48,029 nucleotides of DNA from Pirellula sp. Lineage in GTDB: Bacteria > Planctomycetota > Planctomycetia > Pirellulales > Pirellulaceae. The DNA is taken from assembly GCA_025459355.1 (NCBI GenBank), contig JALOQS010000004.1, positions 1-48,029 of the forward strand, given 5' to 3'. Below the pieces are notes generated by a model. The model was not told the origin of the DNA. It did not search any database and worked only from the letters and a program-made list of their open reading frames with translations. The first letter of the stretch is position 1; every line of letters starts with the position of its first letter. A program made the position numbers and the translations under genes. This document shows positions 17,968 to 26,763 of the stretch, piece after piece.

Positions 17968-18274
17968 TCAAACACGTTTCCGAAGTTAGTGGCCGATCTG
18001 GTAAACACTACCGTTCTGGGACTTTCCCTGCTGTAGTTCGGCTGAAGTTGAACCTACCCTTATTCTCCCCCTTTTTCAAGTAGCTTTTCGAGCCGGTAAC
18101 CCGGGCAAGCACGAATGATTCTCCGGGGCCCCTAGGAATTGGTGAGGCCAGTTCCTTTACTCTTATCTCCAACTCTTATCTCCCGGCCTTTCGATTGCCT
18201 TTGGTGGCAGACGGGGAATCGACCCCCAAAGAAGTGGGGTTGTTCTGCAATAATCGACGATCTACTATGTTCTT
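17968..18274. other. Divergent intergenic region with a 13-bp tandem duplication
   Basis: About 307 bases between the minus-strand ketosynthase and the plus-strand cysteine-rich protein; no gene seen. It contains a near-perfect 13-bp tandem duplication at 18159-18184 (actcttatctcca / actcttatctccc) and a short hairpin-like stretch around 18220-18240 (gacccccaaagaagtggggt). Presumably holds both promoters. Confidence 0.45.
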
Positions 18275-18760
18275 ATGGGTCGACTGCTCTCGGTTCTATT
18301 GCTGATTCAGATATCGCTGCCTGGTTTTTGCTGTATTGCTAACCGGGCCGTTCGGTCTACTGCCAAACTGGTAGGATTCGCTCCGTCTGGAGAATCTCTC
18401 GCATTCTGCAGCAACAGCTGCTGCGGGAGCAAATGCTGCGTTCCCGATGCGGGACAGGATGGCGACTGTTGTTCTTACACCGCAGACGAATGCAACCAGC
18501 CAGCAACCGGCCCACAATTTTCGGAACAAAGGGAGCACGGTCCCTCGAACCGTCCCCTCCATCACAAGGTCTGCGAGTGTCTAGACTCCGACCCGATGAT
18601 TCCGCCTTCCACCGTTTTGCTTGACCTGGACTCGGACTGCTTCGTTTGCGATCTGTTTGAGACTCGATATCACTCGCTCGCCAGTTCCCCTAATCGGACC
18701 GCTCGGTACCATCCGCCCCCCATCAGACGACATCTTCTTCTGTGCGTCATTCGCTGTTGA
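18275..18760 (+). CDS. Small secreted cysteine-rich protein
   Basis: 161 aa, no family recognised. The N-terminus is a signal peptide (MGRLLSVLLLIQISLPGFCC). The mature part has a dense cysteine block at about residues 44-71 (FCSNSCCGSKCC, DCCSYTADEC), a VCEC pair, then an acidic stretch (LLDLDSDCFVCDLFE) and a basic tail ending LLLCVIRC. Sixteen cysteines in total suggest metal binding or disulfides in the periplasm. No clear ribosome-binding site precedes the ATG. The next gene on the same strand also encodes a secreted Cys-rich protein, which is why I regard this reading as real. Confidence 0.6.
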   Translation: MGRLLSVLLLIQISLPGFCCIANRAVRSTAKLVGFAPSGESLAFCSNSCCGSKCCVPDAGQDGDCCSYTADECNQPATGPQFSEQREHGPSNRPLHHKVCECLDSDPMIPPSTVLLDLDSDCFVCDLFETRYHSLASSPNRTARYHPPPIRRHLLLCVIRC

Positions 18761-18921
18761 TCCGTTAAGCACGTCTCGTGCCTTGAAGTCCGTTCTACGG
18801 ATTCGTGCGACGGCTGGCAAATCGTTCAGCTCACCGCGTCAAAAATCTGTGCCGTTACTAGTCGCATGCGGACCTGCATTCCAAGTTTGAATGCCGTGCG
18901 ATCTTGATGGCACTCATACGG

Positions 18922-18937
18922 TTGTAAACGCTTACAA
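18922..18937. promoter_or_regulatory. LacI-family-type palindromic operator candidate
   Basis: ttgtaaacgcttacaa is a 16-base near-perfect palindrome with one mismatch, centred on CG. TGTAAACGCTTACA matches the classical operator shape of LacI/GalR-family repressors and CcpA cre sites. It ends 28 bases before the ATG of the Cys-rich gene at 18966, where a repressor would block transcription or early elongation. No LacI-family gene is in the window, so the regulator would act in trans. Confidence 0.5.
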
Positions 18938-18965
18938 ATGACTTTCACAAAGAAGAGATATACCT

Positions 18966-19385
18966 ATGTTTAAATTAACACTATTCTCGTTGGCTACCCT
19001 ACTGATCGGCACGGTCGCTTCAGTCGCTTGGAAATCCGACGCGACTCCACCCGCTTGCTCCATGGGGGGATGCGCCGCCGGTTGTTGCTCTGAAAAGGCT
19101 TGTTGTCCAGCAGGGGACTGCTGCGATCAATCACAGCCGTGCTCGTGTGGATCGTGCGAGTGCTCGGCAGGTGAATCGCAAACCTGCGCGTCAGGTTGCT
19201 GCTCGCAATCGGCTACAGCGATGACCCCAGCGATGACCCCAGCGGCAAAATCTGGATGCACCTGCGAAGTATGCGAATGCGAAACATGCTGCAGCAAATG
19301 CGATTGCGAAGCTTGCGATTGTTCGGATTGCTCCTGCGGCACATGCGATTGCTGTGGCGCCTGCACATGTTGCGGCGTCAAGTAG
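18966..19385 (+). CDS. Secreted metallothionein-like cysteine-rich protein
   Basis: 139 aa with 33 cysteines. A signal peptide (FKLTLFSLATLLIGTVASVAW) precedes an almost continuous Cys array in two blocks: GCCSEKACCPAGDCC...CSCGSCEC, and after an AMTPAMTPA linker, CTCEVCECETCCSKCDC...CTCCGVK. The many CxC, CC and CxxC pairs resemble metallothioneins, but export makes it unlike the cytoplasmic families. The purine-rich aagaagagata lies about ten bases before the ATG. A 12-bp perfect tandem duplication (19217-19240) encodes the linker repeat. Likely role: binding Cu, Zn, Cd or similar outside the cytoplasm; a structural disulfide-rich role is the alternative. The operator upstream and the strong terminator downstream mark it as a single, regulated unit. 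Confidence 0.75.
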   Translation: MFKLTLFSLATLLIGTVASVAWKSDATPPACSMGGCAAGCCSEKACCPAGDCCDQSQPCSCGSCECSAGESQTCASGCCSQSATAMTPAMTPAAKSGCTCEVCECETCCSKCDCEACDCSDCSCGTCDCCGACTCCGVK

Positions 19386-19415
19386 TATTTCGCTAATTGT
19401 CAATCGATGATTTTT

Positions 19416-19445
19416 ATCGAGCCGATACAGATCGAGCCGATACAA
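19416..19445. repeat. 15-bp tandem duplication in the 3' region of the Cys-rich gene
   Basis: atcgagccgatacag at 19416 is repeated as atcgagccgatacaa at 19431, directly adjacent, with one mismatch. It lies between the stop codon at 19385 and the terminator at 19481. Confidence 0.85.
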
Positions 19446-19480
19446 ACCGTCATCGCTGACTAAATTTGCGAATAGCAATA

Positions 19481-19515
19481 TCGGGTGCAGGATTCCCCTG
19501 CACCCGATTTTTTTT
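19481..19515 (+). terminator. Rho-independent terminator of the Cys-rich gene
   Basis: A perfect 11-bp stem, tcgggtgcagg (19481-19491) with cctgcacccga (19497-19507), and a 5-base loop, followed by a run of T to 19515. The T-run contains the minus-strand stop of the convergent DUF1501 gene. Confidence 0.9.
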
Positions 19516-20953
19516 AAGCCATGATTCCGCGAACTAGATTGCCATGCACGTCGGTGAGTCTGTAGTCTCGTCCTTGAAAGCGATAAGTGAGCTTGAGATG
19601 ATCCAGTCCCAGCAAATGCAAAAGCGTCGCATTTAAGTCGTGAACGTGCACCGGATTTTCAGCCACATTGAAGCCAAGTTCATCGGTTGTACCATAAGTG
19701 ACGCCCGGTTTGACGCCGCCACCGGCTAACCAAACGCTAAAGCTGCGATTGTGGTGGTCGCGGCCGTCATCGCCACCTTGGACCATTGGTGTTCGCCCAA
19801 ATTCTCCACCCCAAACGACCAACGTATCATCGAGTAGCCCCCGTTGCTTGAGGTCTTTCACCAATGCGGAACTGGCTCGATCAGTATCCGCAGCGTTCTG
19901 CTGAACTCCCGCCTTAAGATTACCGTGCTGATCCCAAGCTTCATGAAACAGTTGAACAAACCGCACCCCGCGTTCCATTAGTCGTCTAGCTAGTAAACAG
20001 TTGCGGGCAAAGTTGGCTTCTTTTGGGTTCTTGATTCCATACATGGCCAAAGTCTCAGCCGATTCTTGCCCCAGATCCATCAGCTCCGGTGCACTGGTTT
20101 GTAATTTGAATGCCATCTCGTAGCTTTGGATCCTCGCCAATGCCGCAGGATCGCCAATGCTGTTCATCGACAGATCGTTCAATTGCTGAATGGCATCGAG
20201 CGAAGCACGTTGAGCGTTTGTGTCGACGCCGGGCGGATTGGAAAGATAGAGAACGGGGTCACCGGTGCTTCGAAAGGGAACGCCTCCGTAAACGGTTGGC
20301 AAAAAACCTGCTCCGTAATTGCTGGCGCCGCCGCTGGTTCCTTTGGCACTCGTCAAAACAACAAAGCCAGGCAGATCGGATGATTCGCTTCCTAAACCAT
20401 ACAAAGTCCATGAGCCAAAGCTCGGTCTTCCGAACTGCTGCGAACCGGTATTCATCAAGATTTGACCCGGGGCATGATTTACGGCATCGGTCTGCATGGA
20501 ACGAATTAAGCAGATGTCATCAGCGATCTCACCGATCTGCGGTAGGACTTCGCTGAGTTCCATTCCAGAGTTGCCGTACTTCTTGAATTTGAACTTACCT
20601 CCCAGCAATGCGGACTTCGGGTCGATAAAGGCCGCTCGATAACCCTCCAACAAGCTCGGTGGCGGAAGCTGTCCGCTCCGTTTATCTAGTTCGGGTTTGG
20701 GGTCATACAATTCCAATTGACTCGGCGCGCCAGCTTGAAACATGTAGATGACTCGCTTTGCCTTGGGTTCAAAGTGAGGTGCTTTCGGTGCTAGCGCATC
20801 GCTACCTGGAGCAGGACCAGCCACACAATCTCGCTGCATGAGCGTACTGGCTGCAATACCGGCCAAACCGAGTCCGCACTCTTTGAAGAACCAACGGCGA
20901 CGCAATGCGAGGGCTGCGATTTCGTTAATTCTATGGTTCGTTGATTGATTCAT
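19514..20953 (-). CDS. DUF1501 protein, Tat-exported
   Basis: 479 aa. DUF1501 proteins have a sulfatase/alkaline-phosphatase-like fold and are abundant in planctomycetes, almost always paired with a PSCyt/DUF1549/DUF1553 protein. The N-terminus has a twin-arginine export motif ([19 protein letters not shown]). Family blocks are [71 protein letters not shown], and [24 protein letters not shown], which carries likely metal ligands. It begins 33 bases after the stop of the paired gene and is its operon partner. The actual reaction of these pairs is not established. Confidence 0.92.
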   Translation of the reverse strand: MNQSTNHRINEIAALALRRRWFFKECGLGLAGIAASTLMQRDCVAGPAPGSDALAPKAPHFEPKAKRVIYMFQAGAPSQLELYDPKPELDKRSGQLPPPSLLEGYRAAFIDPKSALLGGKFKFKKYGNSGMELSEVLPQIGEIADDICLIRSMQTDAVNHAPGQILMNTGSQQFGRPSFGSWTLYGLGSESSDLPGFVVLTSAKGTSGGASNYGAGFLPTVYGGVPFRSTGDPVLYLSNPPGVDTNAQRASLDAIQQLNDLSMNSIGDPAALARIQSYEMAFKLQTSAPELMDLGQESAETLAMYGIKNPKEANFARNCLLARRLMERGVRFVQLFHEAWDQHGNLKAGVQQNAADTDRASSALVKDLKQRGLLDDTLVVWGGEFGRTPMVQGGDDGRDHHNRSFSVWLAGGGVKPGVTYGTTDELGFNVAENPVHVHDLNATLLHLLGLDHLKLTYRFQGRDYRLTDVHGNLVRGIMA

Positions 20954-20986
20954 GTTACGTCGTGATTCGAGGGTATTGATTGGCTT

Positions 20987-23900
20987 TTAGTTTTTGGAAA
21001 TGGTTTCGTCTAAATTCAGATAGACTCGCGATGCCAGCACCCAAACCGCAGCATCTTGGGGACTCACTCCCGCTGGTAAATCGGGTAATCGATCCGGTTT
21101 TCCGGTGGAGATCTCTCGTGGGTTGAGCCATCCGTCGGCGACTCTCGCACGCTGGGATTGCAAGAAATCCAACAACACCTTTTTCTCCGCGTCAGTCGGT
21201 AGCCTCGACAGGCATAGCAATGAGAGATAATCGATCCGCTCGGAATCTGTCGCCCCCGATTCTTTGAGGACTCTCATTGCTAAGGCTTGGGCGGACTCAA
21301 CGAAGATTGTTTCATTTAACCCAGTAAGGGCTGCGAGCGGTGTATTGGATCGAACCCTTCGAACGCAGGAGAAGTCTCCATTGGGTGCATCCAACGTAGA
21401 CATGGCAGGGTCGGGCATCGATCGTTTGCGAAAATTGTAGACAGTCCTACGATAGCGTTGCGTTCCCTCAGCAGGTGTCCAGTAGCTGGGGTAAACGTAG
21501 TTGTAATCGAGGACGTTTTGAGGAACCGGAGGGATAACGCCTGGTCCCCCGGATTGGTTATGCAAGATTCCAGCGACGGACATTGCAATATCACGCACGA
21601 CCTCCGCATCGCAACGGAACCGCGGCCCCCGCGCCAGCAACACATTGCCGGGATCGATCTCCATTAACTGAGGAGTGATCTTAGAGGATTGCTTGTAAAT
21701 TCTGCTAAGTACGATCTTGCGAATGACATCCTTCTGCCGCCAGCCTCCCTCGACGAACTCAACAGCCAGGGTGTCCAATACCTCTTTGTGCTCTGGCACC
21801 GGGGTTCGTGTTCCAAAATCTTCTGCTGTTTCCACAATGCCAACGCCGAATATCGATTGCCATATTCGGTTAACGGCTACGCGCGCGGTCAGCGGTGAGT
21901 TGGGATCAACGAGCCATTTCGCGAACGTCAATCGAGCTGGCTCGAGGCTGTCGATGGTCGCAGGGAGCGGATGAAAGGCCGCAGGGGTTTTGGGGAGAAC
22001 CGGTTCGGTCGGTTGATCCCACTCGCCACGGTTAAGCAGGCGGGTTTTTCTGGCTGCGGTAGGTTCTCTTTCAACAAGATGAAGCACCGATGTGAGGGCG
22101 TTCGGATACTGTTTCCATAATGCCTCGATGTTATCGTGCACCGTTCGCAATTCAGGAACAGTTTGAAGCCACGCGGCGAAAATCGCATTTTGTTGCTCGA
22201 TTGAGCGTTGATCAACGGGAACATGCATAGCTTGAATCGCGTCGTAGTCGATTGGCGGTGCAGTTGGGTTCGGGCTTTTCGTGAGGGAGACTCGGCAGCA
22301 TCCAACCATATCGGTCATTCTCATAACCAGTTTGAATCTCGTTCCCTTTTCCAACGTTATCGGGTTCTCAAAAACCACAACTGCTTGAGAGGAGTTATTG
22401 CGTCGCCCCACTCCTCGGTCGGCCTTCCACCACGTATTGTTATCGCCATCGATCATCAAACCGACTGGACCTGATGCTTGTTTGTCCTTGTCGTTTCGAT
22501 TTTCCGGTTCGGAGAAATCTGCGGTTGGATTGATGAGCTTGAGCTTATCCCATGCCGTAGTACCTGGTTTTTGGACAAAGATTTCCAGTTCGCGAATGCC
22601 CCAGGTTCCGACACTGCTTCGTCCCGGCCCACCAAAGGGCATGTCAAGATGCCGAAGAATCTCAAGCCGTAATCCCGTAACGCCATCCAACTCCGGTTCG
22701 CCAATCATGTAGACATCGTCGCTGGTATGACCCTTCATCAATACCGATAGATCGTGTTCTTGTGTTGGATGGTTCAAACCACTGACGCTGTTCAGATCAT
22801 CGAAGACGACCGGCGCCCAATCACCCAATTGCTGAGCAACGGATTCGACCCACTTTTGTTGATCATGGGGCCACTGAGGTCGCTCGGTCTTGACCTGATC
22901 GTAATGGTTTTGGATGCCTCGCATTACTTCTTCTTTCTTCGCCAACTGCTCGGGAGTGTAAACCCAGGACTGGGCTTCGTAACAGTTGTTGAGGAATGCG
23001 AACATTCCAAAGTACTCGTCGTGAGTTAGTGGGTCAAATTTATGCGTATGGCATTGTGCGCATTGCGTTGTGAGTCCCAAGACCGCCTTGCCAACGCAGT
23101 CAATACGATCAAACATTTCGACCATGCGGAATTGCTCTGGAACGATCGCACCCTCCTCGTTGATCATGCTATTGCGAAGAAATCCGGACGCGATCAGCTG
23201 GGGCTGAGTTCGATTGGGAAGCAAATCACCGGCAATTTGTTCGATGATAAACTGATCATAAGGCATGTCTTGGTTCATGGCATCGATCACCCAATCCCGC
23301 CAAATCCATTGCTCTCGCTTCATATCTTTCTCGTATCCATTGGTGTCGGAATAACGAGCTGCATCCAGCCAAAGACGCCCCCACTTCTCACCGTACCGAG
23401 GGCTGGCTAGAAGCTTTTCAACCGTTGCTTCGTGCCCCTCTTTGTTATAGGCATCGAGCTCTTGCGGCGTGGGAGGCAGGCCAATCAAATCGAGATAAAG
23501 GCGTCGACAGAGAATAGAGCTTGATTCTTCAGGAGAAAAACTCAGCCCACGTGTTTGCAGTTTTTTTTCGACCAAGTAATCGATGACGCTGCCATTCTCG
23601 ACGGTAGGAACCGACTCTTTTTTGGGAGCAACAAACGCCCAGTGCTCGACGTAGTCAGCCCCCTGCGCAATCCACTTTTTCAGAATATCAATTTGTTCAG
23701 GCTTGAGTTTTTCTGCATGATGCGACGGAGGCATGACGACATCGGGATCGGATGATGTAATGCGTTTGATCAATTCGCTTTCGTCGGGTTTGCCAGGCAC
23801 AATCGCTTTTAGCTGAGAATCTCCGCCAAGTAACGCAGCATCCCGTTTATCAAGCCTAAGTCCACCATATCGCGTCTCAGCGTCGGCACCGTGACAAGCG

Positions 23901-24106
23901 AGGCAATTGTCAACCAAAATTGGTCGCACTTGTCGTTCGTAATCAACCGATCCCGATGGCGATTCCTCCGAGGCAAACGACTTGGTTCCTCCTGCGAGCA
24001 TGAGGTAGCTCGCGACCAGCAATAGAAGAAAACAAAACCGACCAGAGTTGAGACCTCGGTGGCTACGGAAAGACCCAATGCGAATGGCAGACATAGAACC
24101 TGGCAT
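20987..24106 (-). CDS. PSCyt1-DUF1549-DUF1553 (planctomycete cytochrome-domain) protein
   Basis: 1039 aa exported protein. After a signal peptide (FCFLLLLVASYLMLAGG) it has a planctomycete-type cytochrome c domain with one CLACH heme motif (VDNCLACHGADAETRYGGLRLD), then DUF1549 (FVEKKLQTRGLSFSPEESSSILCRRLYLDLIGLPPT in pieces; WLDAARYSDTNGYEKD), a galactose-binding-like insert in the middle, and C-terminal DUF1553 (LTARVAVNRIWQSIFG, PFLLARGPRFR-type block LLARGPRFRCDAEVVRD). Such proteins are thought to couple carbohydrate binding or oxidation to the DUF1501 partner, which is encoded 33 bases downstream, but direct evidence is lacking. The ATG at 24106 has a second candidate four codons later. 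Confidence 0.92.
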   Translation of the reverse strand: MPGSMSAIRIGSFRSHRGLNSGRFCFLLLLVASYLMLAGGTKSFASEESPSGSVDYERQVRPILVDNCLACHGADAETRYGGLRLDKRDAALLGGDSQLKAIVPGKPDESELIKRITSSDPDVVMPPSHHAEKLKPEQIDILKKWIAQGADYVEHWAFVAPKKESVPTVENGSVIDYLVEKKLQTRGLSFSPEESSSILCRRLYLDLIGLPPTPQELDAYNKEGHEATVEKLLASPRYGEKWGRLWLDAARYSDTNGYEKDMKREQWIWRDWVIDAMNQDMPYDQFIIEQIAGDLLPNRTQPQLIASGFLRNSMINEEGAIVPEQFRMVEMFDRIDCVGKAVLGLTTQCAQCHTHKFDPLTHDEYFGMFAFLNNCYEAQSWVYTPEQLAKKEEVMRGIQNHYDQVKTERPQWPHDQQKWVESVAQQLGDWAPVVFDDLNSVSGLNHPTQEHDLSVLMKGHTSDDVYMIGEPELDGVTGLRLEILRHLDMPFGGPGRSSVGTWGIRELEIFVQKPGTTAWDKLKLINPTADFSEPENRNDKDKQASGPVGLMIDGDNNTWWKADRGVGRRNNSSQAVVVFENPITLEKGTRFKLVMRMTDMVGCCRVSLTKSPNPTAPPIDYDAIQAMHVPVDQRSIEQQNAIFAAWLQTVPELRTVHDNIEALWKQYPNALTSVLHLVEREPTAARKTRLLNRGEWDQPTEPVLPKTPAAFHPLPATIDSLEPARLTFAKWLVDPNSPLTARVAVNRIWQSIFGVGIVETAEDFGTRTPVPEHKEVLDTLAVEFVEGGWRQKDVIRKIVLSRIYKQSSKITPQLMEIDPGNVLLARGPRFRCDAEVVRDIAMSVAGILHNQSGGPGVIPPVPQNVLDYNYVYPSYWTPAEGTQRYRRTVYNFRKRSMPDPAMSTLDAPNGDFSCVRRVRSNTPLAALTGLNETIFVESAQALAMRVLKESGATDSERIDYLSLLCLSRLPTDAEKKVLLDFLQSQRARVADGWLNPREISTGKPDRLPDLPAGVSPQDAAVWVLASRVYLNLDETISKN

Positions 24107-24212
24107 AGGTAGTTTTTGGTGGCGGGATGAATTGGTGGGAACTCATGAAAACCTGAGCTATTTCATCTTAAGCCGCATGTCCCGGAAAAGCTACCAGCTG
24201 TTGACGTATTGC

Positions 24213-24230
24213 AACCAATTCAAATTGGTT
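24213..24230. promoter_or_regulatory. Perfect 8-bp inverted repeat upstream of the PSCyt/DUF1501 operon
   Basis: aaccaatt-ca-aattggtt, perfect arms with a 2-base spacer, about 107 bases before the start of the minus-strand PSCyt gene and downstream of rpiB. Size and symmetry fit a repressor operator; a weak hairpin is the alternative. Confidence 0.35.
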
Positions 24231-24329
24231 TATCGGGGTTGGTCGGGATCAAATGATGGGAATGATTAGCCCAAAACGTAGATTGTCCCCCGGACCATCA
24301 GCTTTTGCCCGTGACCAACCCGGGGTGAC

Positions 24330-24770
24330 CTAAGAGCCTTCGATATTGTAGATCTTATCGATTCGCCTGGAATGGCGACCACCCTCGAACTCCGTCGCCA
24401 GCCACACTCGCACTAAATCCCCGACCGGCCGATCGCCAATGAGATCTCCGGGCAAGCACAAAACGTTGACATCGTTATGCCGACGGCACATTTCCGCCAT
24501 GACTTCGTCGCAGCATGACGCGGCGCGGACCCCTTTAAATTTGTTGGCGGCAATCGCCATACCGAAACCGGTGCCGCAAATAAGAATCCCTCGCTCGGCA
24601 GCTCCTTCAGCTACCCTTTTCGCAACGCTCACGGCATAGTCAGGATAGTCGACTGGTTGGTCACTGTGGGTGCCGTAGTCCTCCACCTCGTGGCCATCGG
24701 CGTTGAGAAGGGTAATGAGCTTTCCTTTGATTTGAAAGCCGCGATGGTCACTTCCGATTGCAATCCTCAT
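24330..24770 (-). CDS. rpiB: Ribose-5-phosphate isomerase B
   Basis: 146 aa LacAB/RpiB-family isomerase, interconverting ribose 5-phosphate and ribulose 5-phosphate in the pentose phosphate pathway. It has the N-terminal IAIGSDHRGFQIK, the catalytic Cys block ILICGTGFGMAIAANKFKGVRAA, the RRHNDVNVLCLPG block and the C-terminal FEGGRHSRRIDKI. Length and motifs are normal. It follows the Sua5-like/phosphatase fusion by 12 bases, so they are co-transcribed. In B. subtilis, ywlC (sua5), ywlE (arginine phosphatase) and ywlF (rpiB) are also neighbours. Confidence 0.95.
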   Translation of the reverse strand: MRIAIGSDHRGFQIKGKLITLLNADGHEVEDYGTHSDQPVDYPDYAVSVAKRVAEGAAERGILICGTGFGMAIAANKFKGVRAASCCDEVMAEMCRRHNDVNVLCLPGDLIGDRPVGDLVRVWLATEFEGGRHSRRIDKIYNIEGS

Positions 24771-24782
24771 AAGTTCATCCCC

Positions 24783-25913
24783 TTAGGACCATTCGATAAG
24801 ATCAGATACATTGAGTCGATCAATCCAATAATCGGTACATTGATCCAGTTGCTCGGCGCAACGCGCGTAGATTTCGATCGGTCCACCGAACGGATCAGCA
24901 ATCTCCGAACCATCGGGCGAGATCATCTGCACTTTTCCGCTGGCTGCGGGCCACTGTGAAACAATAACGTGCTTGTGCCTGCTACCCATCGTTAGAATCA
25001 AATCCGCTTGATCTACCAATTCGAGGGTCAGCTGGTTGCTTTGATGTTTATCCAAGTTCGCGCGATACTTTTTGATGGCCTGCTGTGCGCCGGGCGATGC
25101 GGGATCGCCGCCATAGGCAGCCACGCCAGCGGAAATGGCATAGATAGGCAGATCGCGTGCACCGAATTGTTTGGAAAATTTTTCTTCGATTTTACGATTC
25201 ATCATCGCTTGAGCCATCGGGGAGCGACAGGTGTTGCCCGTGCAAACAAACAGTACGGTCCAGCGGGATAGCATTTTCAAATACTCGGCCGGAAGAGCAC
25301 CCTCTCGAATGACTCGGCCACGGGATTTATCAAACTCGACTTGAGTCGGAGCCGTTGCAATGGTGGAAACGCCATCATCTACGGCCAAAGTAAAGAAGCT
25401 TGGATCAATCTCCTCGACGTGACGAGCTAGCCCACCTTTTGAATCCAGAACGGGAAAGCAAACGAGCGGGCCGGCTAGCAGTCGCGTCAGCTGTTCAATC
25501 AGGGGATGCGAGGGAATGGAAACGCGGACTTTCAAGTTTTCTTGTTGGAGATCTCGCAGAACCGCGTTTTCAAGCTGACTAAGCAAACTGAGTTCGGTGC
25601 TCATTTCCAAGTCAAAAGAAATCGGCCCAGGCCAAACCTTCGGGGCAAATCGCTTGATAGCCTGCGGGGAATCTGGGAAATAGTCCGACAATTCAGCGGG
25701 TGACCTGAGCATGACCGCAGGGGCCTGAAGCTTGCCTGTTTGCGCCAGTTGTGACAATTGTGCCACGCTGGCCTGGTGCAGCCCCGAAGCGAGCAACATA
25801 TAGGAGCAATCGCTCGGAACTGCGACGATGTGCCCCTCCGCGATGGCTTGTACCGCTAAATGCACAACATCGCGAGGATCGCTTGCTGATTTCCAGTCTA
25901 TGACCTTTGACAT
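24783..25913 (-). CDS. Fusion: degenerate Sua5/YrdC-like domain + YwlE-type low-molecular-weight phosphatase
   Basis: 376 aa. Residues about 10-210 have a Sua5/YrdC/TsaC-like fold (VQAIAEGHIVAVPSDCSYML, FAPKVWPGPISFDLE, LKVRVSIPSHPLIEQL), but the TsaC ATP and threonine-binding residues are eroded: PTxTVYGLG is PSDCSYMLLAS, and the KxRP loop is missing. Residues 217-376 form a complete LMW phosphatase: the CX5R loop VLFVCTGNTCRSPMAQAM (Cys224, Arg230) and the general acid in DPFGGPIEIY. The loop residue equivalent to YwlE Thr11 is Thr228, the residue that separates protein-arginine phosphatases from tyrosine phosphatases (Ile in LMW-PTPs). I therefore predict a phosphoarginine phosphatase fused to a Sua5-derived module. 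It is 12 bases upstream of rpiB. Confidence 0.85.
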   Translation of the reverse strand: MSKVIDWKSASDPRDVVHLAVQAIAEGHIVAVPSDCSYMLLASGLHQASVAQLSQLAQTGKLQAPAVMLRSPAELSDYFPDSPQAIKRFAPKVWPGPISFDLEMSTELSLLSQLENAVLRDLQQENLKVRVSIPSHPLIEQLTRLLAGPLVCFPVLDSKGGLARHVEEIDPSFFTLAVDDGVSTIATAPTQVEFDKSRGRVIREGALPAEYLKMLSRWTVLFVCTGNTCRSPMAQAMMNRKIEEKFSKQFGARDLPIYAISAGVAAYGGDPASPGAQQAIKKYRANLDKHQSNQLTLELVDQADLILTMGSRHKHVIVSQWPAASGKVQMISPDGSEIADPFGGPIEIYARCAEQLDQCTDYWIDRLNVSDLIEWS

Positions 25914-26294
25914 CCAAATTCCAAATCGAGGCGAGATCTGTATTGCATCAACACGAATGACAGCTGATCGGCCTATGGTATCAAATTTGCTAGGTTATTC
26001 GAGTGGAATTGGAGAGCCGAAACGGTTCTGAATCCAAGATTTACCTAAGCACGATTGGCATAGGCCGCCGGGGCGGAATGTTTTGAATGTAATTCCCGAT
26101 GAATGCAAAAGCTGCGTTTTGATGGAAAATTTGATTTGCTCCTGGGATTTGCTTGACGATCGACTGGTCGGTCTGCGACAATCCGGACTGGTTCGAAATC
26201 TACGAGTTGCAGCTTGTTGCGTACAGCAAATCGAATTGCCGATTTGTCTCTCCGTCTCCGACGTCATTGTCCCCTATCTTTTGAGAGGCTGGTC
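25914..26294. other. Divergent intergenic region
   Basis: 381 bases between the minus-strand fusion gene and the plus-strand helical protein. No supported gene; a 71-codon reading (26083-26298) lacks any motif. A sigma-70-like candidate is TTGACG at 26153-26158 with GACAAT at 26177-26182 (18-base spacer), pointing toward the plus-strand gene, with low confidence. Confidence 0.35.
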
Positions 26295-26741
26295 ATGAAG
26301 GAAAGTACGAGCAGAAAAGCGAGCATGAAGCTCTGTCTTAATCACAGTCAGGCTGGCATCGAAGCAGGTCTAGTTGAATTGGAAACGGATTTTCGCAGCT
26401 GGTGTGAACACCCACACCATCGCGTTCCATGGACCAAGCTCATGGAGCATTTGGTTAGCTTTCGCTGGATTCTCGATCAACACTTTACCCGTGTTGCCGG
26501 CGAGGGATACCTCGAGAATGTTGCTTGTCAGCGACCAGGCATGTACTCCGAACTGCGAGATATCGAGTGCTGGCAGTGTCGGCTTATCGATCAATTGGAT
26601 AACATCATCCACCATGTTCAGAACTTTGATCCCCAGCGGGATGAGATTGCCGACATAAGCGACGATTTCCGCCGGTTGCATCGGGAGATATTGGATGAGG
26701 AATCCCACGAAAGGGATCTCGTAGAAAAAGGATTGGCATAA
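26295..26741 (+). CDS. Small helical protein, hemerythrin-like (HHE) candidate
   Basis: 148 aa from the ATG at 26295 (GAGGCT just upstream). It is almost all helical. The ordered segments LMEHLVSFRWILDQHFTRVAGEGYL, YSELRDIECWQCRLIDQLDNIIHHV and FRRLHREILDEESHERDLVEKGL have the spacing of a four-helix bundle, and the scattered His/Glu (QHF...E, HH, H..EI...E) would suit a hemerythrin-type diiron site. The match is only approximate, so hypothetical helical protein is the safe reading. It is followed after 22 bases by cutA on the same strand. Confidence 0.5.
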   Translation: MKESTSRKASMKLCLNHSQAGIEAGLVELETDFRSWCEHPHHRVPWTKLMEHLVSFRWILDQHFTRVAGEGYLENVACQRPGMYSELRDIECWQCRLIDQLDNIIHHVQNFDPQRDEIADISDDFRRLHREILDEESHERDLVEKGLA

Positions 26742-26763
26742 CCTGTTTTAAGGGAGACGACAT

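Noticed and set aside
18621-18890. 89-codon reading overlapping the first Cys-rich gene and continuing toward the second
   Set aside because: No Cys array or signal peptide in this frame, and the overlapping gene has a coherent signal peptide and cysteine pattern.
26180-26210. GGTTCGAAATC resembling a tRNA T-loop
   Set aside because: The flanking bases do not form a T-stem and no acceptor or anticodon stem could be found around it.
26083-26298. 71-codon reading upstream of the helical protein, with several cysteines
   Set aside because: No signal peptide or domain; it overlaps the likely promoter region of the next gene.
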